DNA from: Pseudoluteimonas sp047602125
GTDB lineage: Bacteria > Pseudomonadota > Gammaproteobacteria > Xanthomonadales > Xanthomonadaceae
Length of the DNA stretch: 64,000 bases
Direction: 5' to 3'
Assembly: GCA_047602125.1 (NCBI GenBank)
Contig: JASGIB010000001.1
Span: forward strand, 310,001 to 374,000
The stretch's first letter is position 1; each line of letters starts with the position of its first letter. Shown here one piece after another: positions 21,612 to 30,980 of this stretch. A program made the translations under genes and the position numbers. Under the pieces are notes generated by a model, which was not told the DNA's origin, searched no databases, and saw nothing but the letters and a program-made list of their open reading frames with translations.

Positions 21612-22206
21612 CGCGCAACCCCGTCTTGTGTTCGCCGAAGTTGGTCGCGCGGCGGATCTTCTTCTGCAACTGCAGGATGCCGTAGACCAGCGCCTCGGCG
21701 GTCGGCGGGCAACCCGGGACGTAGATGTCCACCGGCACGATGCGGTCGCAGCCGCGCACCACCGAGTACGAGTAGTGGTAGTAGCCGCCGCCGTTCGCGC
21801 AACTGCCCATGCTGATCACCCACTTCGGGTCGGGCATCTGGTCGTAGACCTTGCGCAGCGCGGGCGCCATCTTGTTGACCAGGGTGCCGGCCACGATCAT
21901 CACGTCGCTCTGGCGCGGCGACGGACGGAACACCACGCCGTAGCGGTCCAGGTCCAGGCGCGAGGCGCCGGCGTGCATCATCTCGACCGCGCAGCAGGCC
22001 AGGCCGAAGGTCATCGGCCACATCGAACCGGTGCGCGCCCAGTTCAGCAGGATGTCGGAACTGGTGGTGACGAAACCGCGCTCCAGCAGCGGGTTGTCCT
22101 TGCCGGAAAGCAGCGACTCCGGGCGCAGGATGTCGTCGACCTGCCCCTGCGGCAGCGGGTTGTTCGCCTTGTCGACCAGGCCCTGGACGGTACCGAGCAG
22201 GCTCAT
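21604..22206 (-). CDS. nuoB: NADH-quinone oxidoreductase subunit B
   Basis: Holds the terminal cluster N2 next to the quinone site. The 200-residue product has the tandem cysteines C71-C72 in FGLACCAVEMMH, plus C136 (GSCANGG) and C166 (PGCPPT). These are the four N2 ligands. The ATG at 22206 is four bases after the nuoA stop. Confidence 0.97.
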   Translation of the reverse strand: MSLLGTVQGLVDKANNPLPQGQVDDILRPESLLSGKDNPLLERGFVTTSSDILLNWARTGSMWPMTFGLACCAVEMMHAGASRLDLDRYGVVFRPSPRQSDVMIVAGTLVNKMAPALRKVYDQMPDPKWVISMGSCANGGGYYHYSYSVVRGCDRIVPVDIYVPGCPPTAEALVYGILQLQKKIRRATNFGEHKTGLRDA

Positions 22207-22210
22207 GCGG

Positions 22211-22567
22211 TCACTCCCATTCCAGCGCGCCCTTTTTCCAGACGTAGACGAAGCCGAGCAGCAGCAGGCCGAGGAAGATGCCCATCTCGACCAGCCCGAA
22301 CACGCCCAGCTGGCGGAACACCAGCGCCCACGGGAAGACGAAGGCGATTTCCAGGTCGAACGCGATGAACAGGATCGCGATCAGGTAATAGCGCACGTCG
22401 AAGCGCATGCGCGCGTCCTCGAACGCGGCGAAACCGCATTCGTAGGGCGACAGCTTCTCGGGGTTCGGGCGCCGGGGCCCAAGCAGGTTGCCGATGACGA
22501 TCAGCGCGATGCCGATGCCGGTGGCGACGATCAGGAACAACAGGGTCGGCAGGTATTCGGCCAGCAC
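22211..22567 (-). CDS. nuoA: NADH-quinone oxidoreductase subunit A
   Basis: Small three-helix membrane subunit, 118 residues with start GTG at 22567 (product M-LAEYLPTLLFLI). The conserved loop KLSPYECGFAAFEDARMRFDV carries the cysteine of the quinone-site region. In-frame sequence upstream of the GTG is charged and unlike NuoA, so the GTG is preferred; the length then equals that usual in the family. It is the first gene of the fourteen-gene complex I operon and lies 80 bases after tRNA-Leu. Confidence 0.94.
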   Translation of the reverse strand: MLAEYLPTLLFLIVATGIGIALIVIGNLLGPRRPNPEKLSPYECGFAAFEDARMRFDVRYYLIAILFIAFDLEIAFVFPWALVFRQLGVFGLVEMGIFLGLLLLGFVYVWKKGALEWE

Positions 22568-22620
22568 TCGTGTTCTCTCGGCTACTTGCCGCCAGGCGGC
22601 CGTTGCTCGGGGATGGAGCC

Positions 22621-22640
22621 GGCGGATGTCGCCATCCGCC
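22621..22640 (-). terminator. Perfect hairpin between tRNA-Leu and nuoA
   Basis: Eight-base perfect stem (GGCGGATG/CATCCGCC) with a four-base loop, starting eight bases after the tRNA CCA end on the minus strand. There is no T-run, so it is not a standard terminator. A role in tRNA 3' processing, partial termination or mRNA 5' end protection for nuoA is possible. Confidence 0.4.
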
Positions 22641-22647
22641 GCATGGT

Positions 22648-22732
22648 TGGTGCCCAAGGGGGGACTCGAACCCCCACGACCGAAGCCGCTACCACCTCAA
22701 GGTAGTGCGTCTACCAATTCCGCCACCTGGGC
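22648..22732 (-). tRNA. tRNA-Leu (anticodon GAG)
   Basis: An 85-base class II tRNA with encoded CCA. The acceptor stem is GCCCAGG/CTTGGGC (one G-T pair). The D-arm holds GGCGGAATTGGTAGACGC, the anticodon arm is CTACC-TTGAGGT-GGTAG (GAG), and a variable arm and the T-arm GGGGGTTCGAGTCCCCC follow. It lies between secG and nuoA on the same strand, a position typical of Xanthomonadales. Confidence 0.97.
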
Positions 22733-22785
22733 TTTTCGTTCACGCGACGACTCGCGCCGCCGCGTCCAATAGTTTAACCGGTGCC

Positions 22786-23220
22786 TCAACCGCCTTGCGA
22801 AGGTGCCGGCGGTTGCGCCGGGGCCGTGCCCTGTTGCGCGGGCGCCGTCGATGCCGGTGCCGGCGCCGCATTCGTGCCCGCGGCGGGTGCGGCCGGGATC
22901 TGCGCAGGCGCCGCCTGCGACGGCGCGGGCGCGGCCGGAACCGAGCCCATCAGGCCCAGGTCCTGCGCGGCGGGCTTCGCCACCTGCGAATGGGTCACGT
23001 GCCAGGCCATGAACATGCTGAGCCCGAAGAACACGATCGCCAGCCACTTGGTGCTCTTGGAGAGGAAGTTCGACGCGCCGCGCGAACCGAACACCGTGGC
23101 CGAGGCGCCTGCGCCGAAACCGGAACCGGCCTGCGCGCCGGCGCCGCGCTGCATGAGGATCATCGAGATCATGGCGATCGCGATGAGGACATAGATCACG
23201 TTCAGGGTGAGCATCAACAT
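22786..23220 (-). CDS. secG: Protein translocase subunit SecG
   Basis: Small accessory subunit of the SecYEG channel. The 144-residue product has two membrane helices (about 2-24 and 57-76) around the conserved loop QRGAGAQAGSGFGAGASATVFGS. The C-terminal part after about 95 is an Ala/Pro/Gln-rich low-complexity tail that makes it longer than the roughly 110 residues of E. coli SecG. The ATG at 23220 shares one base with the tpiA stop. Confidence 0.94.
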   Translation of the reverse strand: MLMLTLNVIYVLIAIAMISMILMQRGAGAQAGSGFGAGASATVFGSRGASNFLSKSTKWLAIVFFGLSMFMAWHVTHSQVAKPAAQDLGLMGSVPAAPAPSQAAPAQIPAAPAAGTNAAPAPASTAPAQQGTAPAQPPAPSQGG

Positions 23221-23981
23221 CAGACGGATTCCTGGGCGGCCGCCGCGGCGATGGCGAGGAAACCGGCGGCCTCGAGCGAGGCCCCGCCGATCAATCCGCC
23301 GTCGACGTCGGCCTGCGCAAACAGCGCGGCGGCATTGTCGGGCTTGCAACTGCCGCCATACAGCAGCGGCAGGGAATCGGCGATTTTAGCATCGCGTTCC
23401 GCGACTTGGCCACGAATGAACGCGTGTACCGCCTGCGCCTGCGCCGGCGTGGCGGTCAGCCCGGTGCCGATGGCCCAGACCGGCTCGTAGGCGACCACGG
23501 CCCCGTCCAGCCCCGCGGCGCCCGCGAGTTCGAACACCGGCGCCAGCTGCGCGGCGATCACCTCTTCGGTCCGGCCCGCCTCGCGCTCGGCCAGGGTTTC
23601 GCCCACGCACAGGATCGGCACCAGCCCGGCGCCCCTGGCCGCGATGAACTTGCGCGCCACCAGCGCGCTGTCCTCGCCGTGGTACTGGCGCCGCTCCGAA
23701 TGCCCGACCAGGGCGTAGCGCGCGCCGATGTCGGCCAGCATCGGGGCCGCGACTTCGCCGGTGTACGCGCCCTTGCCGTGTTCGCTCACGTCCTGCGCAC
23801 CCAGTTCCACGCCCTTGCCGGCGAATTGCCAGGCGAGTTCGGCGAGGTAGGGGAACGGCGGCAACACCACGCGTTCCACCCCGGCCGACGCCGGCATGGC
23901 GACGATCCCGCCCACCAGCGCCTTGGCGAAGGCGCGATCGCCGTGCAACTTCCAGTTGCCGGCCACGATCCTGCGTCGCAT
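23220..23981 (-). CDS. tpiA: Triosephosphate isomerase
   Basis: Interconverts dihydroxyacetone phosphate and glyceraldehyde 3-phosphate. The 253-residue product has the active-site set N9/K11 (GNWKLHG), H94 (VGHSERR) and E166 (AYEPVWAIGTG). The ATG at 23981 has AGGAG six bases upstream; a GTG one codon earlier is too close to that site. It lies seven bases or so after the oxygenase gene. Confidence 0.97.
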   Translation of the reverse strand: MRRRIVAGNWKLHGDRAFAKALVGGIVAMPASAGVERVVLPPFPYLAELAWQFAGKGVELGAQDVSEHGKGAYTGEVAAPMLADIGARYALVGHSERRQYHGEDSALVARKFIAARGAGLVPILCVGETLAEREAGRTEEVIAAQLAPVFELAGAAGLDGAVVAYEPVWAIGTGLTATPAQAQAVHAFIRGQVAERDAKIADSLPLLYGGSCKPDNAAALFAQADVDGGLIGGASLEAAGFLAIAAAAAQESV

Positions 23982-23991
23982 CACGATCTCC

Positions 23992-24945
23992 TTACTTCAA
24001 CTTGATCTCGCGCAGGCGTTCTTCGAGGTAGCCCTGCGCGGTGATCGGGTCCGGATACCGGCTGGGATTGCCGGGCGTGATCGTGGACGGCAGCACGTCG
24101 ATCAGGAAATCCGGGTTCGGGTGCAGGAAGAACGGCGTCGAATAGCGCGGCTGCCGCGCTTTTTCGCCCGGCGGGTTCACCACGCGGTGCGTGGTCGAGG
24201 GATACACGTGGTTGGTCAGGCGCTGCAGCATGTCGCCGATGTTCACCACGATGGTGTCGGCATCGGCGGTGAACGGCACCCATTCGCCCTTGCGCGAGAG
24301 CACTTCGAGGCCTTCCGCGCTGGCGCCGACCAGCAGCGTGATCAGGTTGATGTCCTCGTGCGCGCCGGCGCGCACGTTCGGGACGTCGTCGGTGGTGATC
24401 GGCGGGTAATGGATCGGGCGCAGGATGGAATTGCCGGAGTCGGTCTTGTCGGCGAAATACCCTTCCGGCAGGCCGATGTGCAGCGCCAGCGCGCGCAGCA
24501 CCTGCGAACCGAGTTCGTCCAGCGATTCGTACAGCCCGTAGCCGATGCGGCGGAATTCCGGGATTTCGCCGGGCCAGATGTTCGCCGGCATGTCCGCGGC
24601 GTATTTCGAATCGCGCGGGATCTCGCGGCCGACGTGCCAGAACTCCTTGAGGTCGGAATGCTTCGCGCCCTTCGCGGTCTCGACGCCGAACGGCGTGTAG
24701 CCGCGCGCGCCGCCGCTGCCGGCGACGTGGTATTGCTTCTTCGTTTCCTCCGGCAACGCGAAGAACTTGCGGAAGGTCTCGTAGGCCTCGTCGATTTGCG
24801 CCTGCGGGATGCCATGGCCGCGGATGCCGGCGAAACCCCATTCGCGGTAGGCCGCGCCGAGTTCGTCGACGAAGGCCCGGCGGTCCCCGGCGGAAACCGG
24901 ATGGGTGAAGCGGCGGATGTCGAGGGTTGGGATCTGGCTGGTCAT
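23992..24945 (-). CDS. 2-oxoglutarate/Fe(II)-dependent oxygenase, isopenicillin N synthase-like family
   Basis: A 317-residue non-heme iron oxygenase. The DIOX_N part (about 5-115) starts IPTLDIRRF. The jelly-roll core carries iron ligands H196 and D198 (AHEDIN) and H253 (THRVVN), then R and S of the oxoglutarate-binding RxS motif in ARQPRYSTPFFLHP. The substrate cannot be told from sequence; this family oxidises many small molecules. It is not a usual neighbour of glmM or tpiA, between which it is placed, and seems co-transcribed with both. Confidence 0.85.
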   Translation of the reverse strand: MTSQIPTLDIRRFTHPVSAGDRRAFVDELGAAYREWGFAGIRGHGIPQAQIDEAYETFRKFFALPEETKKQYHVAGSGGARGYTPFGVETAKGAKHSDLKEFWHVGREIPRDSKYAADMPANIWPGEIPEFRRIGYGLYESLDELGSQVLRALALHIGLPEGYFADKTDSGNSILRPIHYPPITTDDVPNVRAGAHEDINLITLLVGASAEGLEVLSRKGEWVPFTADADTIVVNIGDMLQRLTNHVYPSTTHRVVNPPGEKARQPRYSTPFFLHPNPDFLIDVLPSTITPGNPSRYPDPITAQGYLEERLREIKLK

Positions 24946-24969
24946 CTTTCGGGACTTCGTGTTCCGGCT

Positions 24970-26334
24970 TCAGGTTGCAGCGGATCGCACCGCTTCCGCG
25001 AGTTTCCCTAGCGTCGCCTGCACGAGGGATTCGTCGTCGGCTTCGACCGTCACCCGCACCACGGGTTCCGTGCCCGACGGGCGCAGGAAGGCGCGGCCGC
25101 GGCCTTCGACCGCACGCTGCGCCTCGGCGAGCGCGGCCTTCACGCTCTCGGCCTCGGCCGGCTTGCCGCCGTTGCCGTAGCGCACGTTCACAGTTTTCTG
25201 CGGGATCTTATGCAGGCCCTGCAAGGCTTCGGACAAATCGGTCCCGCGCCGCTGCAGCACTTCCAGCACCTGCAGCGCGCTGACGATGCCGTCGCCGGTA
25301 TTGGCGCGGTCCAGGCACAGGATATGGCCGGAGGCCTCGCCGCCGAGCACCGCGTCGTTCGCGAGCAATTGCTGGTGCACGTAGCGGTCGCCGACCTTCG
25401 CGCGGACGAAGCCGATGCCTCGCTCGGACAATGCGCGCTCGAACCCGTAGTTGGTCATCAGCGTGCCGACCACCGGACCGCGCAGGCGGCCGCTGTCGTT
25501 CCAATCGCTGGCCAGCACGTACAGCAGGTCGTCGCCGTCGCGCACCCTGCCCTCGCCGTCGACGAACAGCACGCGGTCGCCATCGCCATCGAAGGCGATG
25601 CCGAGGTCCGCGCCGGTGTCGCGCACGCGCGCGGCGAGGAATTCGGGATGGGTGGAGCCGACCCCGTCGTTGATGTTGAGCCCGTTCGGCTCGACGCCGA
25701 TGGCATCGACGCGCGCGCCGAGTTCGCGCAGCACCAGCGGGCCGAGCTGGTAGGTGGCGCCGTTCGCGCAGTCGACCGCGATGCGCATGCCGTCGAGGTT
25801 GAAGCCCCTGGGCACCGAATTCTTGCAGGCCTCGACGTAGCGCCCGATGGTGTCGCGGGTGCGGACCGCCTTGCCGAGCAGTTCGGAGGGCACGGTGCGG
25901 AACGGCTGCTCGAGCGCGGCTTCGATCGCGAGTTCGGTCGCGTCGTCGAGCTTCTCGCCCTGCGCCGAGAAGAACTTGATGCCGTTGTCGTGGTGCGGAT
26001 TGTGCGAGGCGGAAATCACGATGCCGCCATCCGCGCGCATGGAATGGGTGAGGTGCGCGACCGCCGGCGTCGGCATGGGCCCCATCAACTGCACATCCAC
26101 GCCCGCCGCGACCAGCCCGGCCTCGAGCGCGGCCTCGAACATGTAGTTGGAAATGCGCGTGTCCTTGCCGATCAGGACCATGGGCTTGCGCCATTCCCGG
26201 TCGCGCTGGCGCGCGGCCGCGGTCAGCGCATGGCCGTAGGCATTGCCGAGGCGAAGCACGAAATCGGCGGAAATCGGGCCCTCGCCGACCCGCCCGCGGA
26301 TGCCGTCGGTGCCGAAATACCTGCGGGCGCTCAC
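24970..26334 (-). CDS. glmM: Phosphoglucosamine mutase GlmM
   Basis: Converts glucosamine 6-phosphate to glucosamine 1-phosphate for UDP-GlcNAc and hence peptidoglycan. The 454-residue protein has the phosphoserine loop ISASHNP (Ser 110), the Mg-binding DGDGDR motif, the sugar loop GGEASGH and the C-terminal phosphate loop RPSGTEPVVRV. It starts with GTG at 26334 inside the accD stop (GTGA overlap), which implies coupled translation. Confidence 0.97.
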   Translation of the reverse strand: MSARRYFGTDGIRGRVGEGPISADFVLRLGNAYGHALTAAARQRDREWRKPMVLIGKDTRISNYMFEAALEAGLVAAGVDVQLMGPMPTPAVAHLTHSMRADGGIVISASHNPHHDNGIKFFSAQGEKLDDATELAIEAALEQPFRTVPSELLGKAVRTRDTIGRYVEACKNSVPRGFNLDGMRIAVDCANGATYQLGPLVLRELGARVDAIGVEPNGLNINDGVGSTHPEFLAARVRDTGADLGIAFDGDGDRVLFVDGEGRVRDGDDLLYVLASDWNDSGRLRGPVVGTLMTNYGFERALSERGIGFVRAKVGDRYVHQQLLANDAVLGGEASGHILCLDRANTGDGIVSALQVLEVLQRRGTDLSEALQGLHKIPQKTVNVRYGNGGKPAEAESVKAALAEAQRAVEGRGRAFLRPSGTEPVVRVTVEADDESLVQATLGKLAEAVRSAAT

Positions 26335-27218
26335 GCCGCCTCCGCGTCGTCCCCCGGCACCGGCTGCCGCATCATCAGCGCCAGCAGGTGGGCGAGCCGT
26401 TCGCGCAGTTCGCGACGGTCGACGATCTGGTCGACGGTACCGTGCTTGAGCAGGAATTCAGAGGTCTGGAACCCGTCCGGCAGGGTTTCGCGCACGGTCT
26501 GTTCGATCACGCGCGGCCCGGCGAAGCCGATCAGCGCCTCGGGTTCGGCGATGTTGAGGTCGCCAAGCATCGCCAGCGACGCGGACACGCCGCCGGTAGT
26601 GGGATTGGTCAGCACGGACACGAACGGCAATCCGCGCGCGCGCAGGCGGCCGATCACCGCCGAGGTCTTGGCCATCTGCATCAGCGAGAACAGGCTTTCC
26701 TGCATGCGCGCGCCGCCCGAGGCGGTGAAGCACACCAGCGGGCAGCCGAGCTCCAGCGCGCGTTCGCCGGCGAGGGCGAAGCGTTCGCCCACCACCGAAC
26801 CCATCGAGCCGCCCATGAAGGCGAAATCGAACGCGCAGGCGACGAGTGGCCGCTGCTTCAACTTGCCTTCCATCGCGATCAGCGCGTCGCGCTCGCCGCT
26901 GGATTTCTGCGCGGCCTTGATCCGGTCCGAATACTTCTTCTGGTCCTTGAACTTGAGCACGTCGGTCGGGCCGAGCTCGGCGCCGAGTTCCTGGGTCGAA
27001 TCCGGGTCGAACAGCGCCAGCAGGCGCACCCGCGCGCGGATCGGCATGTGGTGGCCGCATTTCGGGCAGACCTCGAGGTTTTCCTCGAGTTCGGGCCGGT
27101 ACAGCACCGCGCCGCACTTGTCGCACTTCTCCCACAGGCCCTCGGGCACGCTGCGCTTGCGCTCCGTGCCGGTTTCGGTGCGGATGCTCGCGGGCATCAG
27201 TTTCTTCAGCCAGGACAT
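26331..27218 (-). CDS. accD: Acetyl-CoA carboxylase carboxyltransferase subunit beta
   Basis: Carboxyltransferase beta subunit for malonyl-CoA synthesis. The 295-residue product has the N-terminal zinc ribbon with Cys 32, 35, 51 and 54 (CDKC, CPKC). The crotonase-like domain shows FMGGSMGSVVGE, SGGARMQES and TNPTTGGV. Only 36 bases separate it from the trpA stop. Pairing with trp genes is typical of this group. Confidence 0.97.
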   Translation of the reverse strand: MSWLKKLMPASIRTETGTERKRSVPEGLWEKCDKCGAVLYRPELEENLEVCPKCGHHMPIRARVRLLALFDPDSTQELGAELGPTDVLKFKDQKKYSDRIKAAQKSSGERDALIAMEGKLKQRPLVACAFDFAFMGGSMGSVVGERFALAGERALELGCPLVCFTASGGARMQESLFSLMQMAKTSAVIGRLRARGLPFVSVLTNPTTGGVSASLAMLGDLNIAEPEALIGFAGPRVIEQTVRETLPDGFQTSEFLLKHGTVDQIVDRRELRERLAHLLALMMRQPVPGDDAEAA

Positions 27219-27254
27219 GCGGCGGACGGCTCGATGGTCGAATGGCCGGACAGT

Positions 27255-28066
27255 CTAGCGCAGCGGCCCCGCCGGCCCGGCGGAGTCGAGGGCGGCACGC
27301 AGCGGCGCGAGGAACTCCCCGGCGGCACGCACCGGGTCGGCTGCCGCGGCCAGCGCCGCGACCAGCGCGCTGCCGACGACCACGCCATCGGCCCGTTCCG
27401 CCATTGCCGTGGCGGAGGCCGCATCCTTGATCCCGAAGCCTGCCAGCACCGGCACCGGGCTGCGTTCGCGCAAGCCGGCGATGCGCGCGCCGGCCGTGGC
27501 CGGATCGAGCGAATTCGCGCCGGTGACGCCGGCGAAACTGACGTAGTAGAGATAGCCGCGCGCCCCGGCCAGCACGCGTTCGACCCGTGCCTGCGGCGTG
27601 GTCGGCGCCAGCAGCCGGATCGGGGCGATGCCGTGCGCGGCGAACGCGGCGTCGAATTCGCCCGCTTCCTCGGGCGGCAGGTCGACCAGCAGCACGCCAT
27701 CGACGCCGGCTTCGGCCGCAGCGCGCGCGAATGCCTCGGCACCGCGGACCTCGACCGGGTTGAGGTAGCCCATCAGCACCATCGGCGTTCGTGCATCGCG
27801 TTCGCGGAATGCGTGCACGCAGCCGAACACGTAATCCATGCCCGCGCCGCGCGACAAGGCGCGTTCGGAACTGCGCTGGATCACCGGACCGTCGGCCATC
27901 GGATCGGAGAAGGGCACGCCGAGTTCGAGCAGGTCGGCGCCGGCCTCGACCAGCGCGTGCAGCACCGGCACCGTCGCTTCCAGCGATGGATCGCCCGCGG
28001 TGACGAACGGCACCAGCGCCTTGCGGCCGGCGGACCGGAGTTCGGCGAATTTCGCGTCGATGCGGC

Positions 28067-28070
<4 letters not shown>
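27255..28070 (-). CDS. trpA: Tryptophan synthase alpha subunit
   Basis: Cleaves indole-3-glycerol phosphate to indole and glyceraldehyde 3-phosphate. The 271-residue TIM barrel has the catalytic E49 (LLELGVPFSDP) and D60 at the standard numbering, plus GVLLVDLPPEE and GFGIKD. The start ATG at 28070 overlaps the trpB stop by ATGA. Confidence 0.97.
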
Positions 28071-29305
<1,235 letters not shown>

Positions 29306-29494
29306 GCTGGAACTCCGCAAAACCAGTGAAGGCGCAGCCGTTTACCGGGCTGCCGTCGCATCCCGGAGACGCGGCTTCACCTCACCGCGGCCGCGGGCAC
29401 GCGGCGCCAGCGGCGCAGCGATCGACCTGAATGCTTGTGGCGGCGGGCGTTCATGGAGTCGTTCTAGCGTACCGCATTCGCGCGATGCCGCATT

Positions 29495-30184
29495 TCAGCG
29501 CCCGCAGGCGGCGCAATCCGTTCCATCGTCGTCGTCGATGTGGCAGTCGGCGCGGCGCACCTCCTCCACGAACCTGCGCATCTTGTGCCCGTCCTTGATG
29601 CCGTGCGCCGATTCGATGCCGCTGGACACGTCCACGCCCCAGGGCAGCGTGGCCTGGATCGCATCGAACACGTTGTCCGGTTCGAGGCCGCCGGCGACGA
29701 TGAAGGGCTTGTCCAGCCCCGTCGGGATGCGCTTCAGGTCGAAGCCCGATCCGCGCCCGCCTTGTCCGCCGCGCGCGTGGCCGTCGAACAGGAAGGCCGC
29801 CGCGTTGGGGTAACGCGCCTGCAACGCGGCCGCGCCTTCGATTTCGCCATCGCCCATCGCGATCGCCTTGATCCAGGGCACGCCGAATCCCCGGCAGAAC
29901 GCGTCGTCCTCGTCGCCATGGAACTGCAGCAGCGCCGGCCGTGCGTGCCTGATCGCCTCGCGCACCTCGTCCGCGGGCGTGTCGGCGAACAGCGCGACCA
30001 CGTTCACCAGCGGCGCCAGCGCATTGCGCATGGCCCGCGCCTGTTCCGGCGCAAGCCGGCGCGGGCTGCCTTGCGCGAACACGAAACCGATGGCGTCGGC
30101 GCCCAGCTCGCCGGCGAGGCGCACGTCGCCCGGGCGGGTCAGGCCACAGAACTTGATGCGGGTGCGGAACAGGGTCTTGTTCAT
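29495..30184 (-). CDS. trpF: Phosphoribosylanthranilate isomerase
   Basis: Third step of tryptophan synthesis from anthranilate. The 229-residue barrel has the catalytic Cys 13 (KFCGLTRPGD) and the Asp of GVDVSSGIE. The C-terminal extension after the last helix is unusual, with HIDDDDGTDCAACGR: a run of aspartates and a CAAC pair, which the catalytic domain does not need. The start overlaps the truA stop by ATGA. Confidence 0.96.
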   Translation of the reverse strand: MNKTLFRTRIKFCGLTRPGDVRLAGELGADAIGFVFAQGSPRRLAPEQARAMRNALAPLVNVVALFADTPADEVREAIRHARPALLQFHGDEDDAFCRGFGVPWIKAIAMGDGEIEGAAALQARYPNAAAFLFDGHARGGQGGRGSGFDLKRIPTGLDKPFIVAGGLEPDNVFDAIQATLPWGVDVSSGIESAHGIKDGHKMRRFVEEVRRADCHIDDDDGTDCAACGR

Positions 30185-30975
30185 GCGTTCACCCCGATTG
30201 TGACTTCGACCGGCAACTTCCAGTCGCCGGGATACAGCGGACCGAGGAAGACCAGTCCCTGCGGCGGCGCGGTCGGCCCGGCCACGGTGCGGTCGCGCGC
30301 GGCGAGCACGTCCGCGATCCATTCCACCGGCCGTTCCCCGGCGCCGACTTCGACCAGCGAACCGACGATATTGCGCACCATGTGGTGCAGGAAGGCGTTC
30401 GCCCGCACCTCGACCTCGAGCACGTCTCCGTCGCGGCGGACGGAAATGCGCTGCAGTTCGCGGCGCGCGTGCGGCGCCTGGCAATGCACGGTGCGGAAGC
30501 TGGTGAAGTCGTTTTCGCCGAGCAGGGATTGCGCGGCGGCGTGCATCGCATCCGCATCCAGCGGGCGCCGTTCCCACGACAGCCACTGCCGGCCGAGCGC
30601 GGGACGCACCGCGCGATTGAGCAGCCGATATCGATAGCGCCGCGCGACCGCGGAAAAACGCGCATGGAAATCGTCGGCGACCGGCACGCACCAGCGCACG
30701 CATACCGCTTCCGGCAGGCGACTGGTCGCCCCGAGCATCCAGCCGCGCGGATCGCGTTTCGATTCGCTGTCGAAATGCGCGACCTGGCAGGCGGCGTGCA
30801 CGCCGGCGTCGGTGCGCCCGGCGCAGGTGACGAGCACGGGATGGTCGGCGACGGTCGACAAGGCGTCCTCGACCGCCGACTGCACGGTCGGAAGCCCGGC
30901 CTCGCCGGGCTGGGTCAGGCGCTGCCAGCCGGAAAAACCGTTGCCGTCGTATTCGATGCCGAGCGCCAGTCGCAT
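30181..30975 (-). CDS. truA: tRNA pseudouridine(38-40) synthase TruA
   Basis: Modifies uridines 38 to 40 of tRNA anticodon arms. The 264-residue product starts MRLALGIEYDGNGFSGWQRL and has the catalytic D56 in CAGRTDAGVHA. The C-terminal motif is FLHHMVRNIVGSLVEVG. The ATG at 30975 lies six bases after the fimV stop. Confidence 0.96.
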   Translation of the reverse strand: MRLALGIEYDGNGFSGWQRLTQPGEAGLPTVQSAVEDALSTVADHPVLVTCAGRTDAGVHAACQVAHFDSESKRDPRGWMLGATSRLPEAVCVRWCVPVADDFHARFSAVARRYRYRLLNRAVRPALGRQWLSWERRPLDADAMHAAAQSLLGENDFTSFRTVHCQAPHARRELQRISVRRDGDVLEVEVRANAFLHHMVRNIVGSLVEVGAGERPVEWIADVLAARDRTVAGPTAPPQGLVFLGPLYPGDWKLPVEVTIGVNA

Positions 30976-30980
30976 TCCAC

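Noticed and set aside
22733..22785. Separate promoter for tRNA-Leu
   Set aside because: A TAAACTATT stretch exists, but no -35 lies at a workable distance. Read-through from secG is the simpler reading.
29380..29456. trp leader peptide
   Set aside because: Only one Trp codon, no clear ribosome-binding site and no strong terminator/antiterminator pair.
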